Shown here: in pieces, positions 24,256 through 32,245 of the stretch
How the letters are laid out: the number at the start of each line of letters is the position of its first letter
How positions within the stretch are numbered: position 1 is the stretch's first letter
The notes under the pieces: generated by a model
What the model saw: the letters and a program-made list of their open reading frames with translations, nothing else
Told to the model about the DNA's origin: nothing
Databases searched by the model: none
DNA from: Mesorhizobium atlanticum
GTDB lineage: Bacteria > Pseudomonadota > Alphaproteobacteria > Rhizobiales > Rhizobiaceae
Length of the DNA stretch: 64,000 bases
NCBI RefSeq assembly: GCF_003289965.1
Contig: NZ_QMBQ01000005.1
Location: forward strand, 593,208-657,207
Direction: 5' to 3'
Position numbers and translations under genes: made by a program

Positions 24256-24277
24256 CTCCCGCCCGGCCAGGCGGGAG
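24256..24277 (+). terminator. Hairpin between binding-protein and permease genes
   Basis: CTCCCGCC / GGCGGGAG with a 6-base loop, preceded by a longer inverted repeat (GGAGTGG ... CCACTCC, about 24189-24255). Such structures usually protect the abundant binding-protein mRNA and lower downstream expression. Confidence 0.6.
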
Positions 24278-24307
24278 AACGGGCGCGGTCATTCGGAGGA
24301 AGAAGAC

Positions 24308-25384
24308 GTGTCACAGACATCGCATGGCATTGGCGGGCTGAGCTATGACGCCAAGAAGCGCCCATGGCCGGCAGAGTTCAACGTGTTCCTTGCGCTGGTC
24401 ATCCTGGTCGGCGCCTTCGAGCTGATCGGCCGCGTCTTCCTCGGCGACAGCTTCCTGTTCAACACCCGCGAGAACGTCTCCGGGCTCTTCAACGAGCAGC
24501 GCCTGCAGATCATCATCCTGCAGGTGTCGATTGTCGGCATCATCGCCATCGGCGTCACGCAGGTCATCATCTGCGGCGGCATCGACCTGTCCTCCGGCTC
24601 GATCGTCGGCGCTACCGCCATGATCGCCATGAGCTTCGCCCAGGTCGCGACCGTCAACGGCAATCCCAATCCCAAGGCGATGTTCATCGACTATGGCTGG
24701 ACCGACCTGCCGGTGATCGTGCCGCTGCTGGTCGCGATCGGCTGCGGCCTGATCGCCGGCCTGATCAACGGCCTCTTGATTGCCTACACGCGTATCCCGC
24801 CCTTCATCGCCACGCTGGGCATGATGGTCACCGCTCGCGGCATCGCCAAATGGTGGTCGAAGGGCCAGCCCATCTCGTTCCCGACCGACAGTTTCGCGGC
24901 CATTGGCAAGGGCCTGATGCCGGTCGTCATCTTCATCTCGCTGGCGATCCTGTTCCAGCTGATCCTGACCTACACGAAATACGGCAAGCACTGCTACGCC
25001 ATCGGCTCCAACGAGGATGCCGCCCGCATGTCCGGCATCAAGATCGCCAACCACAAGGTGCTGGTCTATGCCATCGCCGGCATCCTGGCCGCGATCGCCG
25101 CGGTGGTGCTGTCGTCCAAGAACCTCACCGCCCAGGCCGGCATGGGCGTCATGTACGAGCTCGACGCCATCGCCATGGCCGTCATCGGCGGCGTTTCGCT
25201 GTCAGGCGGCCGCGGCTCGATCATCGGCACGGTGATCGGCTCGCTGATCTTCGGCGTCATCATTTCCGGCTTCACCTTCCTGCGCCTCGACGCCTACTAT
25301 CAGGAGATGGTCAAAGGCGTAATCATCGTCGGCGCGGTCGTTCTCGATCAATGGCGCCAGCGCCGCCGCGCGATAGGAGCTTGA
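24308..25384 (+). CDS. Sugar ABC transporter permease (RbsC/FrcC type)
   Basis: A 358-residue inner-membrane protein with eight to ten hydrophobic helices and the BPD_transp_2 signatures ITQVIICGGIDLSSGSIVG-like (shortened) and YAIGSNEDAARMSGI. The start is a GTG at 24308 after GGAGGAAGAAG. It forms the channel for the binding protein encoded upstream and couples to the ATPase that starts 2 bp after its stop. Family and operon position are clear; the ligand is inferred from neighbours. Confidence 0.93.
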   Translation: MSQTSHGIGGLSYDAKKRPWPAEFNVFLALVILVGAFELIGRVFLGDSFLFNTRENVSGLFNEQRLQIIILQVSIVGIIAIGVTQVIICGGIDLSSGSIVGATAMIAMSFAQVATVNGNPNPKAMFIDYGWTDLPVIVPLLVAIGCGLIAGLINGLLIAYTRIPPFIATLGMMVTARGIAKWWSKGQPISFPTDSFAAIGKGLMPVVIFISLAILFQLILTYTKYGKHCYAIGSNEDAARMSGIKIANHKVLVYAIAGILAAIAAVVLSSKNLTAQAGMGVMYELDAIAMAVIGGVSLSGGRGSIIGTVIGSLIFGVIISGFTFLRLDAYYQEMVKGVIIVGAVVLDQWRQRRRAIGA

Positions 25385-25386
25385 CC

Positions 25387-26157
25387 ATGTCCGATATCGT
25401 TCTGAAGACCGAAAACCTCACCAAGCACTATGGCGGCGTGCACGCGTTGCAGGAGGCGAATTTCGAGCTGCGCAAGGGCGAGCATGTCGCCATCATGGGC
25501 GACAACGGCGCCGGCAAGTCGACCTTCGTGCGCCAGATCACCGGCGTCGAGCAGCGCACCAGTGGCAAGATCTGGTTCGACGGCAAGGAGGTGAACTTCA
25601 CCGGCCCGATCGAGGCCCGCGAGGCGGGCATCGAGACCGTGTTCCAGAACCTTGCCCTCGCCGACGATCTCGACGTCCCGTCGAACCTGTTCCTCGGCCG
25701 CGAGAAGGTGCTGTTCAATCTCGGACCTTTCTCGATCCTCGATCGCAAGGCGATGCGCAAGGCGACCGAAGCAGCACTTGTCCGCACGGCGGTGAAGATA
25801 CCCAACCTCTCCAGCACCATCCGCCACATGTCGGGCGGCCAGCGCCAGTGCGTGGCGATCGCCCGGACGGCGACCTTCGCCTCCAAGCTGATCATCATGG
25901 ACGAGCCGACCGCGGCGCTCGGCGTGCAGGAGACGGCGCAGGTCGAAAACATCATCCGCACGCTGAAGGAGAACGGCGAGCCGCTGATCCTGGTCAGCCA
26001 CAACATGCGCCAGGTGTTCGACCTGGTCGACCGCATCGTCGTCTTCCGCCGCGGCCGCATCGTCGCCAATTTGCGCAAGCAGGACACGGACGGCAACGAT
26101 ATCGTCGCCTACATCACCGGCGCCAAGACCGGACAGGCGGAGCTTCAAGCCGCCTGA
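25387..26157 (+). CDS. Sugar ABC transporter ATP-binding protein (single domain, FrcA type)
   Basis: A 256-residue ATPase with one nucleotide-binding domain: Walker A GDNGAGKST (about 37-45), signature MSGGQRQ (about 140-146), Walker B LIIMDEPTAAL (about 162-172). Most carbohydrate-type-2 importers have a double-domain ATPase of about 500 residues. The single-domain form and the order binding protein-permease-ATPase copy the frcBCA arrangement. It is coupled to the permease gene by a 2 bp gap. Confidence 0.93.
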   Translation: MSDIVLKTENLTKHYGGVHALQEANFELRKGEHVAIMGDNGAGKSTFVRQITGVEQRTSGKIWFDGKEVNFTGPIEAREAGIETVFQNLALADDLDVPSNLFLGREKVLFNLGPFSILDRKAMRKATEAALVRTAVKIPNLSSTIRHMSGGQRQCVAIARTATFASKLIIMDEPTAALGVQETAQVENIIRTLKENGEPLILVSHNMRQVFDLVDRIVVFRRGRIVANLRKQDTDGNDIVAYITGAKTGQAELQAA

Positions 26158-26237
26158 CGAGGCATCACGACGGGATTAAACAATCATACGCGCCGTCAGG
26201 CGCGGACAGCTTTCTGAACCACCTCGAAGGACATTCC

Positions 26238-27230
26238 ATGACACTCCGCTTCGCTCTCCTCGGCGCCGGTCGCATCGGCAAGGTGCATGCCCGCGCCGTC
26301 GCCTCCAATTCCCAGGCCAAACTGGTGGCCGTGGCTGACGCCTTCGAGAAAGCGGCGACGGAATTGGCCTCCGCCTATGGCGCTGAAGTGCGCACGATCG
26401 ACGCCATCGAGAAGGCCAAGGACATCGACGCCGTGATCATCTGTACGCCGACCGACACCCACGCCGACCTGATCGAGCGTTTCGCCAAGGCCGGCAAGGC
26501 GATCTTCTGCGAGAAGCCGATCGACCTCTCCGTCGAGCGCGTCGAAAAATGCCTGGCGGTGGTCGAGAAGACCGGCGCCACGCTGATGGTCGGCTTCAAC
26601 CGCCGCTTCGACCCGCATTTCGCCGCCGTGCGCAAGGCGATCGACGATGGCGCGATCGGCACGGTCGAGATGGTCACCATCACGTCCCGCGATCCCGGCG
26701 CCCCGCCGCTCGACTACATCGCCAGGTCCGGCGGCATTTTCCGCGACATGACCATCCATGATTTCGACATGGCCCGCTTCCTGCTCGGCGAGGAGCCGGT
26801 TGCCGTCAGCGCCCACGCCTCGGTGCTGGTCGACAAGAAGATCGGCGAAGCCGGCGACTTCGATTCGGTCAGCGTCATCCTCGAGACCGCGTCCGGCAAG
26901 CAGGCCGTCATCTCCAACTCGCGCCGCGCCACCTATGGCTACGACCAGCGCATCGAGGTGCATGGCTCCAAGGGCATGGTCGCGGCCGAGAACCAGCGAC
27001 CGGTCTCGATCGAGCTTGCCAACGACAAGGGCTACACGCGTCCACCGCTGCACGACTTCTTCATGACCCGTTACATCGACGCCTACGCCAACGAGATCGC
27101 CTCCTTCATCGCCGCCGCGACTGCCGGCAAGAAGGCGGCCCCGAGCGGCAAGGACGGGCTGATCGCGCTGAAGCTGGCGGATGCGGCGCTGCAATCGGCC
27201 AAGACGGGCAAGACCGTCCGCATCGATTGA
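26238..27230 (+). CDS. idhA: Inositol 2-dehydrogenase (Gfo/Idh/MocA family)
   Basis: A 330-residue NAD-dependent dehydrogenase. The Rossmann motif GAGRIG is at 9-14, the catalytic Lys is in E92-K93-P94, and the inositol-dehydrogenase core NRRFDP and TIHDFDMARF are present. It oxidises myo-inositol to 2-keto-myo-inosose, the substrate of IolE. It is the fourth gene of the ABC operon, with a small hairpin (26189-26204) in the gap before it. A paralogue lies at 54052. Of the two, this one resembles Sinorhizobium IdhA most, in context and length. Confidence 0.9.
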   Translation: MTLRFALLGAGRIGKVHARAVASNSQAKLVAVADAFEKAATELASAYGAEVRTIDAIEKAKDIDAVIICTPTDTHADLIERFAKAGKAIFCEKPIDLSVERVEKCLAVVEKTGATLMVGFNRRFDPHFAAVRKAIDDGAIGTVEMVTITSRDPGAPPLDYIARSGGIFRDMTIHDFDMARFLLGEEPVAVSAHASVLVDKKIGEAGDFDSVSVILETASGKQAVISNSRRATYGYDQRIEVHGSKGMVAAENQRPVSIELANDKGYTRPPLHDFFMTRYIDAYANEIASFIAAATAGKKAAPSGKDGLIALKLADAALQSAKTGKTVRID

Positions 27231-27261
27231 CCGTTTGAACGTAGATTACAGGAGCACGGCG

Positions 27262-28056
27262 ATGAGCGGTTTGGCCGGTCGCAATTCAGAAACGCGCGCC
27301 GTCGTTACAGGCGGCGCGCAGGGCATCGGCTTCGCGGTTGCCGAGGCGCTTGCCGATGAAGGCTGCCGCGCGCTGGCGTTGATCGGCCGTTCGCAGGAGA
27401 AGGGCGACAAGGCGGTGGCAGTGCTGAAGAAAAACGGCGTCGACGCCATCTTCATCAGCGCCGATGTCGCCAAGGTCGCCGACTGCAAGCGCGCGGTGGC
27501 GACGGCCATCACTCATTTCGGAACCTTGAACGCCCTGGTCAACGCCGCCGCCACTTCGGCGCGCGGCTCGCTGGTGGAGACCACCGAGGAGCTGTTCGAC
27601 CAGATCTTCGACACCAATGTGCGCGGCCCCTTCTTCCTGATGCAGGGCCTTGTCGCGCATCTGCTCGAACGCAAGGCGCCGGGCTCGATCGTCAACGTGC
27701 TGTCGATGTCGGCGCATGCCGGCCAGTCCTTCCTCACGCCCTATTCGACCAGCAAGGGCGCGCTGATGACGCTGACCAAGAATGTCGCCAGCGCCTATCG
27801 GAAGAACCGCATCCGCTGCAACGCCGTGCTGCCGGGATGGATGGACACCGAGGGCGAGGCGATCGTGCAGAAGAAGTGGCACGGAGCGTCGGATGACTGG
27901 CTGGAAAAAGCAGAGGCCGCGCAGCCAATGGGCCAGCTGGTGAAGCCGGCGCAGCTTGCGCGGCTGATCACCTACATGCTGAGCCCGCAGGCCGGCGTCA
28001 TGACCGGATCTCTGGTCGACTACGATCAGAACATAGCCGGCGTGATCGGGGAGTAG
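27262..28056 (+). CDS. Short-chain dehydrogenase/reductase
   Basis: A 264-residue SDR. The cofactor motif TGGAQGIG is at 16-23, the NAG-like motif appears as NAAAT near 94, and the active-site Y161-x-x-x-K165 (YSTSK) is intact. The ATG at 27262 follows CAGGAGCAC, 31 bp after idhA, so the two are co-transcribed. Its place suggests oxidation or reduction of a cyclitol, inosose or sugar intermediate. No substrate-specific motif was recognised. Confidence 0.88.
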   Translation: MSGLAGRNSETRAVVTGGAQGIGFAVAEALADEGCRALALIGRSQEKGDKAVAVLKKNGVDAIFISADVAKVADCKRAVATAITHFGTLNALVNAAATSARGSLVETTEELFDQIFDTNVRGPFFLMQGLVAHLLERKAPGSIVNVLSMSAHAGQSFLTPYSTSKGALMTLTKNVASAYRKNRIRCNAVLPGWMDTEGEAIVQKKWHGASDDWLEKAEAAQPMGQLVKPAQLARLITYMLSPQAGVMTGSLVDYDQNIAGVIGE

Positions 28057-28081
28057 TGACAACCGCCCTCGCATCGACTAT

Positions 28082-28168
28082 ATGAGCCGCATGATCCACC
28101 TGACCGCCTCGTTTTGGTACTTTAGCTACGGTAGCTCGCTGGCGGCGGGAGGATTGCGCTCGATCTGA
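28082..28168 (+). CDS. Aromatic-rich leader peptide of the DAHP synthase attenuator
   Basis: A 28-codon frame (ATG 28082, TGA 28166) encoding MSRMIHLTAS-FWYFSY-GSSLAAGG and a short tail. The six-residue run at positions 11-16 contains Phe, Trp, Tyr, Phe and Tyr, the end products of the pathway that the next gene begins. It lies directly upstream of a strong intrinsic terminator and the class I DAHP synthase gene. Stalling at these codons would free 28139-28146, which is exactly complementary to the 5' arm of the terminator (28193-28200). This is the classical ribosome-mediated attenuation layout, inferred from sequence only. Confidence 0.8.
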   Translation: MSRMIHLTASFWYFSYGSSLAAGGLRSI

Positions 28169-28216
28169 AAACTCCAGATCAAAATCCGACAAGCCGCCAG
28201 ACCTGGCGGCTTTTTT
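28139..28216 (+). promoter_or_regulatory. Transcription attenuator (antiterminator and terminator) of DAHP synthase
   Basis: Terminator: AAGCCGCCAG (28191-28200) pairs with CTGGCGGCTT (28203-28212) and ends in a T-run to 28216. Antiterminator: CTGGCGGC (28139-28146), inside the leader frame, can pair with GCCGCCAG (28193-28200). A third hairpin, GATCTG / CAGATC (28162-28180), sits at the leader stop codon. The arrangement predicts read-through when Phe, Tyr or Trp is scarce. Confidence 0.75.
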
Positions 28217-28256
28217 GTTTCAGCCGGCAGGTCTCCTAAACCAGGAGCAGAAAGCC

Positions 28257-29348
28257 GTGTTGACCACCACAGACGACCTTAGGGTCACCGAAATCAGAGC
28301 CTTGAGCACGCCCGACGAGGTGATGCGCGAGATACCGCGCTCGCTCACTGCGACGCGCACCGTTGCTGCTTCGCGCAACGCCATCCATTCGATCCTCACG
28401 GGGGCCGACGATCGACTGCTTGTCATCGTCGGCCCTTGCTCCATCCACGATCCGGTCGCAGCCGTTGACTATGCCAGCCGTCTGGCGGCGCTGCGCGAGA
28501 CCCTGGCCGACCGGCTCGAGATCGTCATGCGCGTCTATTTTGAGAAGCCGCGCACAACGGTCGGCTGGAAGGGCCTGATCAACGATCCCGACCTCGACGG
28601 CAGCTTCAACATCGAGAAGGGCCTGCGCATGGCGCGCAATGTGCTCTCGGCGGTCAACAATCTCGGCCTGCCGGCGGCAACCGAATTCCTCGACATGACG
28701 ATCCCGCAATACATCGCCGATCTCGTCGCCTGGGGCGCCATCGGTGCGCGCACCACCGAAAGCCAGATCCATCGCGAGCTGGCGTCCGGCCTGTCCTGCC
28801 CGGTCGGCTTCAAGAACGGCACCGACGGCAATCTCCGGATCGCCGGCGAGGCAGTGAAGTCCGCCGCCCAGCCGCATCATTTCATGGCGGTGACCAAGGG
28901 CGGCCGCAGCGCCATCGCGGCGACCACCGGCAATGAGGATTGCCATGTCATCCTGCGCGGCGGCATTCAGCCGAACTACGATGCCGCAAGCGTCGATGCC
29001 GCTGCTGCCGAGCTAGGCCGCATCGGTGTCGCGCCGCGGCTGATGATCGACGTCAGCCATGCCAACAGCGGCAAGAAGCCGGAGAACCAGCCCAAGGTAG
29101 CGCATGATGTAGCGGGCCAGGTCGCGGCGGGCGACGAGCGCATCATCGGCGTCATGATCGAGAGCAATCTCGTCGCCGGCCGCCAGGATGTCATGCCCGG
29201 CAAGCCGCTTACCTATGGTCAGAGCATCACCGATGGCTGCATCGATTGGGCGACCACAGAGACCGTGCTGCACGGCCTCGCCGGCGCCGTCGAATGGCGC
29301 CGGTCGGTGAAGCGCGAGATGCTCGCCAGCCGTCAGGGCGCGGCATAA
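28257..29348 (+). CDS. aroG: Class I 3-deoxy-7-phosphoheptulonate (DAHP) synthase
   Basis: A 363-residue enzyme that joins phosphoenolpyruvate and erythrose 4-phosphate, the first step of aromatic amino acid synthesis. It carries VIVGPCSIHDP, the KPRTTVGWKGLINDPDLDGS block and GARTTESQIHRELASG of the AroF/G/H type. The GTG at 28257 after CCAGGAGCAG is taken as start, because an upstream in-frame TTG (28215) lies at the terminator's T-run. Most alphaproteobacteria also have a plant-like class II enzyme, so this may be a second, regulated isozyme. Control by the upstream attenuator is predicted. Confidence 0.92.
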   Translation: MLTTTDDLRVTEIRALSTPDEVMREIPRSLTATRTVAASRNAIHSILTGADDRLLVIVGPCSIHDPVAAVDYASRLAALRETLADRLEIVMRVYFEKPRTTVGWKGLINDPDLDGSFNIEKGLRMARNVLSAVNNLGLPAATEFLDMTIPQYIADLVAWGAIGARTTESQIHRELASGLSCPVGFKNGTDGNLRIAGEAVKSAAQPHHFMAVTKGGRSAIAATTGNEDCHVILRGGIQPNYDAASVDAAAAELGRIGVAPRLMIDVSHANSGKKPENQPKVAHDVAGQVAAGDERIIGVMIESNLVAGRQDVMPGKPLTYGQSITDGCIDWATTETVLHGLAGAVEWRRSVKREMLASRQGAA

Positions 29349-29369
29349 GCCGAATGGAGAGGGCGGCGG

Positions 29370-30005
29370 TCACGCTGCCCTCAACCCTTCCCAGGCTGTG
29401 AACAGCGAAACTGCAAACAGCAGCAGCCCCGCGGCTCGCCCGGCGAGGATGGTCGCGCCTGGATTGTCGACCAGCAGTCCCCGGCTGCGGCCGGCGGTGA
29501 CGGCGAGCCCGCCATAGATGGCCGCCTGCGTGGCGACCGTCAGCAATCCCATGATCATCGCCTGCATCCAGATCGGGCCGTAAGCCGGCTTCAGGAATTG
29601 CGGATAGACGGCGAGGATGAAGAGATAGGCCTTCGGATTGATCAGGCAGGTGACCAGGCCTTGGCGAAACGCCTTCCAGGCCGAGCGGCTGCCGGCCGGG
29701 CCGTCATCGCCGACGGTGATCGAGCTGCGCATCAGCGAAATGCCGATATAGGCCATGTAGGCGGCGCCGGCGACCAGCAGCGGCGTGAACAGGATCGGCA
29801 CGAAATGCATGAGCAGGCCGACGCCGATCGCGCCGTTCAGCGTGTGCACGGCGCCGCCGAGCATGATGCCTGCGGTCGCGGCCAAGCCCCTGTTGCTGCC
29901 GCCGGTGAGCGCATTGGCCAGCACGAACAGCATGTCCATGCCCGGAACGGCTATGATGCCGAACAGAAGCACGAAGAACAGCCAGAGATTTTCGGTGTAG
30001 TTCAT
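29370..30005 (-). CDS. LysE/RhtB family amino-acid exporter
   Basis: A 211-residue membrane protein with about six hydrophobic helices and the family motif GMDMLFVLANALTGGSNRGLAA near the N-terminus (quoted in part), plus NPKAYLFILAVYPQF in the middle. Members export amino acids or related compounds. It converges on the DAHP synthase gene and is divergent from a WYL-domain regulator 126 bp away, which may control it. The exported compound is not known. Confidence 0.88.
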   Translation of the reverse strand: MNYTENLWLFFVLLFGIIAVPGMDMLFVLANALTGGSNRGLAATAGIMLGGAVHTLNGAIGVGLLMHFVPILFTPLLVAGAAYMAYIGISLMRSSITVGDDGPAGSRSAWKAFRQGLVTCLINPKAYLFILAVYPQFLKPAYGPIWMQAMIMGLLTVATQAAIYGGLAVTAGRSRGLLVDNPGATILAGRAAGLLLFAVSLFTAWEGLRAA

Positions 30006-30131
30006 GTCAGTTGCCTGTCGCCTCGTTCGCTTGGGTGCAAAGGAATCTATTGATTTTCAAGCGGGTAGGCGGCCCTATAGGTCACGCCAACTGACGGGGA
30101 TGTGTCAGTTGCGTTTCCGTCGGGTGGAAAA

Positions 30132-30833
30132 ATGCGCAAGGCCTCGCGCCTGTTCGAGATCATCCAGATCCTGCGGCTGGCCAGGAAGCCGGTGACGGCT
30201 GCGACGATCGCCGAGCGGCTGGAGGTGACGGTGCGCTCGGTCTATCGCGACATTGCCGCCCTGCAGGCGATGCGCGTGCCGATCGAGGGCGGGCGCGGCA
30301 TCGGCTACATATTGCGCCCCGGCTTCGACCTGCCGCCGCTGATGTTTTCCATCGAGGAGATGGAAGCGATCGTGCTGTCGTTGGCGCTGCTCGAGCGCAC
30401 CGGCGACGACGAGTTGAAGCAAGCGGCGAAACGCGTCGGCGCCAAGATCGCCGGCGCCGTGCCGCCGCCCTTGCGGCAGACGCTCGATGCCAACGCGCTT
30501 CACGCCTGGGGTTTTGCCGCCCCTTCCGCTTCGGCCGTCGACCTCGCGCTGGTCCGCCGCGCCATTCGCGACGAGGAGAAGCTCAGCCTCTCCTACCGCG
30601 ACGAGGCGGGACGGCCGACGGAGCGCATCATCCGTCCGGTCGCGCTGATCTATTATGCCGAAACCGCCAACATCGTCGCCTGGTGCGAGTTGCGCCAGGC
30701 GATACGCAACTTCCGAAGCGACCGCATCGAGGACTGCCGGCCGGCAGGCCTATGGTTCAAGGGCGAGGGCGACCGCCTGCGGCAGGTCTGGGTCGACGGC
30801 TGGGAGATCAATGCCGCAGCCACCGTCAATTGA
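30132..30833 (+). CDS. HTH/WYL-domain transcriptional regulator (YafY type)
   Basis: A 233-residue regulator. The DeoR-like winged helix is at about 1-60 (ASRLFEIIQILRLARKPVTA), followed by the WYL domain at about 130-210 with IRPVALIYYAETANIVAWCELR (both shortened). WYL proteins sense small ligands or nucleic acids and act as repressors or activators. Start at ATG 30132, after GGTGGAAAA. It is divergent from the LysE exporter and 15 bp short of the converging methyltransferase gene. Confidence 0.88.
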   Translation: MRKASRLFEIIQILRLARKPVTAATIAERLEVTVRSVYRDIAALQAMRVPIEGGRGIGYILRPGFDLPPLMFSIEEMEAIVLSLALLERTGDDELKQAAKRVGAKIAGAVPPPLRQTLDANALHAWGFAAPSASAVDLALVRRAIRDEEKLSLSYRDEAGRPTERIIRPVALIYYAETANIVAWCELRQAIRNFRSDRIEDCRPAGLWFKGEGDRLRQVWVDGWEINAAATVN

Positions 30834-30848
30834 CGCATTGCCCGACTT

Positions 30849-31649
30849 TCAGGGCACGATGCCGCGACAGGCCCAGGCGACATTGGCGAAGGATCGCGGG
30901 CCGTCGGGCCGGCCGGCCTGGTAGGCATCGCGCACGGCGGCCTCGACGCGTCCCCGCTCGGCCGCGTCCAGCGTGGTCATGTATTTGCCGAGCGGCCCTT
31001 CGCCCGCGCCGATCGGCGCCCAGAAGTCGTCGAAATTCGCGTAGTCCATGCGGATCATCAACTCGGCCTCGCCGACATCGGCCAGGCCTTGCTCGACAAA
31101 GGTCCGCTTCATCTCGCCCGGCTGCATCATCGGCTGGAAACAATAGCGGCTGCGCATCTGGCGCCCGCTTTCGCTGAGCGCCGCGACCGTATCGATCATC
31201 ATGCGCATGCCGGTCATGCCGCCGTAATGGTCCCAGACGACGGCCGCGACCACGCCACCCGGCCGCACCACCCGGCGCATCTCGGCTACCGCCTTGCCGG
31301 CCTCTGGCACGAAATGCAGCACCAGCAGCGCCAGCGCGCGGTCGAACGCATTGTCGGCGAATGGCAGCGCCGTGGCGTCAGCTTGACTGATCGTAACGCG
31401 CGGATCGGTGTTTCTCTCCTTCACCGCCGCAACGAAGACCGGGGAAAAATCGATGGCCTGGATTTCCGCGAGATCGGCCGATTTCGCCAGCTCGAAAGTC
31501 AGGCTCCCGGTGCCGCAGCCGACATCGAGGATTGTCTCGCCGGCGGCCAGACCGGCGAAGTCGATGAACTTGGGCGCGAGCCTGCGGCTCCAGCGCCCCA
31601 TCAGCTGCTCATAGCCGGACGCAGCATGGACGGTGAAGGTGGACGTCAT
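30849..31649 (-). CDS. Class I SAM-dependent methyltransferase
   Basis: A 266-residue methyltransferase with motif I ILDVGCGTGSL (about 40-50), motif II IQAIDFS and motif III region DATALPFADNAFDRAL, of the Methyltransf_11/UbiE-like type. It is a single gene on the minus strand, convergent with the WYL regulator (15 bp apart). A substrate cannot be suggested from the sequence; similar proteins methylate small molecules or lipids. Confidence 0.82.
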   Translation of the reverse strand: MTSTFTVHAASGYEQLMGRWSRRLAPKFIDFAGLAAGETILDVGCGTGSLTFELAKSADLAEIQAIDFSPVFVAAVKERNTDPRVTISQADATALPFADNAFDRALALLVLHFVPEAGKAVAEMRRVVRPGGVVAAVVWDHYGGMTGMRMMIDTVAALSESGRQMRSRYCFQPMMQPGEMKRTFVEQGLADVGEAELMIRMDYANFDDFWAPIGAGEGPLGKYMTTLDAAERGRVEAAVRDAYQAGRPDGPRSFANVAWACRGIVP

Positions 31650-31861
31650 CTGAGCCTCCCATTCATGAGCTTAAGCTAAACGACGGCGCAACTGCTGCAT
31701 AGGCGCGGGGCTATCCCGTTGTCGGAATAAGGATAGCGTAGTGAACACCAGCGTTTATGTGGGCGACCTCACAGCTGCGCCACACTTAGTTCGGGGTTGG
31801 ATTTCTGCGGGTGAGTGACGGAATTCGTGCGGCCCAACCAGCCGATACTAAATTAGTTCCC

Positions 31862-31941
31862 CGACATAGGGATTTTGAAAGGTTGCCGTTTGTCTTGGTG
31901 CAGGATTTTCCGTTCATTTCCGTGAAATCAGCGCAAACGCC
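31862..31941 (+). repeat. Repeat family F, copy 2
   Basis: About 80 bp matching the reverse complement of 22736-22815 (about 66 of 80 positions by eye). It shares GGGATTTT, CGTTTGTC, GATTTTCCGTTC and CGCAAACGC blocks. Confidence 0.7.
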
Positions 31942-31968
31942 GGGGATAGGTTGAAGCCGCCCCAACCT

Positions 31969-32150
31969 CGTCATTCTATGGCGGAGCAAGGAGCGAAGCG
32001 ACGCGCCGCAGACCATAGAATCCATGCCGTGACTTGTAAGCGCCGCCACGGTGCAGAATTCTGCTCCGTTGCACGCCTCGGCGAAGGTAACGGCATGGAT
32101 TCTGGGGTCTTCGCGACTGAGCTTCGCTCCTGCTCCGCCCTAGAATGACG
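31969..32150 (+). repeat. Repeat family D, copy 1 (182 bp, terminal inverted repeats)
   Basis: Begins CGTCATTCTA and ends TAGAATGACG (perfect 10 bp terminal inverted repeats). It has inner arms around CCATGCC/GGCATGG and a central palindrome GCAGAATTCTGC. The second copy at 45382-45564 is in the opposite orientation. No coding capacity. Confidence 0.8.
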
Positions 32151-32245
32151 ATCGCGATGGGCGTTTCGGCTAATCTCCAACGCATGCCGCCTGCCAAGGC
32201 AAACAGAGCCGGCCGGTCAAAATCCCCGTGCAGTGTGCAGCGCCA

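Larger units (their letters stand above)
31650..32245. repeat. Non-coding gap built from repeats (families F and D)
   Basis: A 596 bp gap with no supported gene. It contains repeat F copy 2 (31862-31941) followed within 30 bp by repeat D copy 1 (31969-32150). The first 200 bp presumably hold the methyltransferase promoter; no clear box was found. Confidence 0.6.

Noticed and set aside
30849..31649. Methyltransferase as partner of the WYL regulator in a defence system
   Set aside because: The neighbours are an exporter and aromatic biosynthesis; no nuclease, helicase or other defence gene is near, and the two genes converge.
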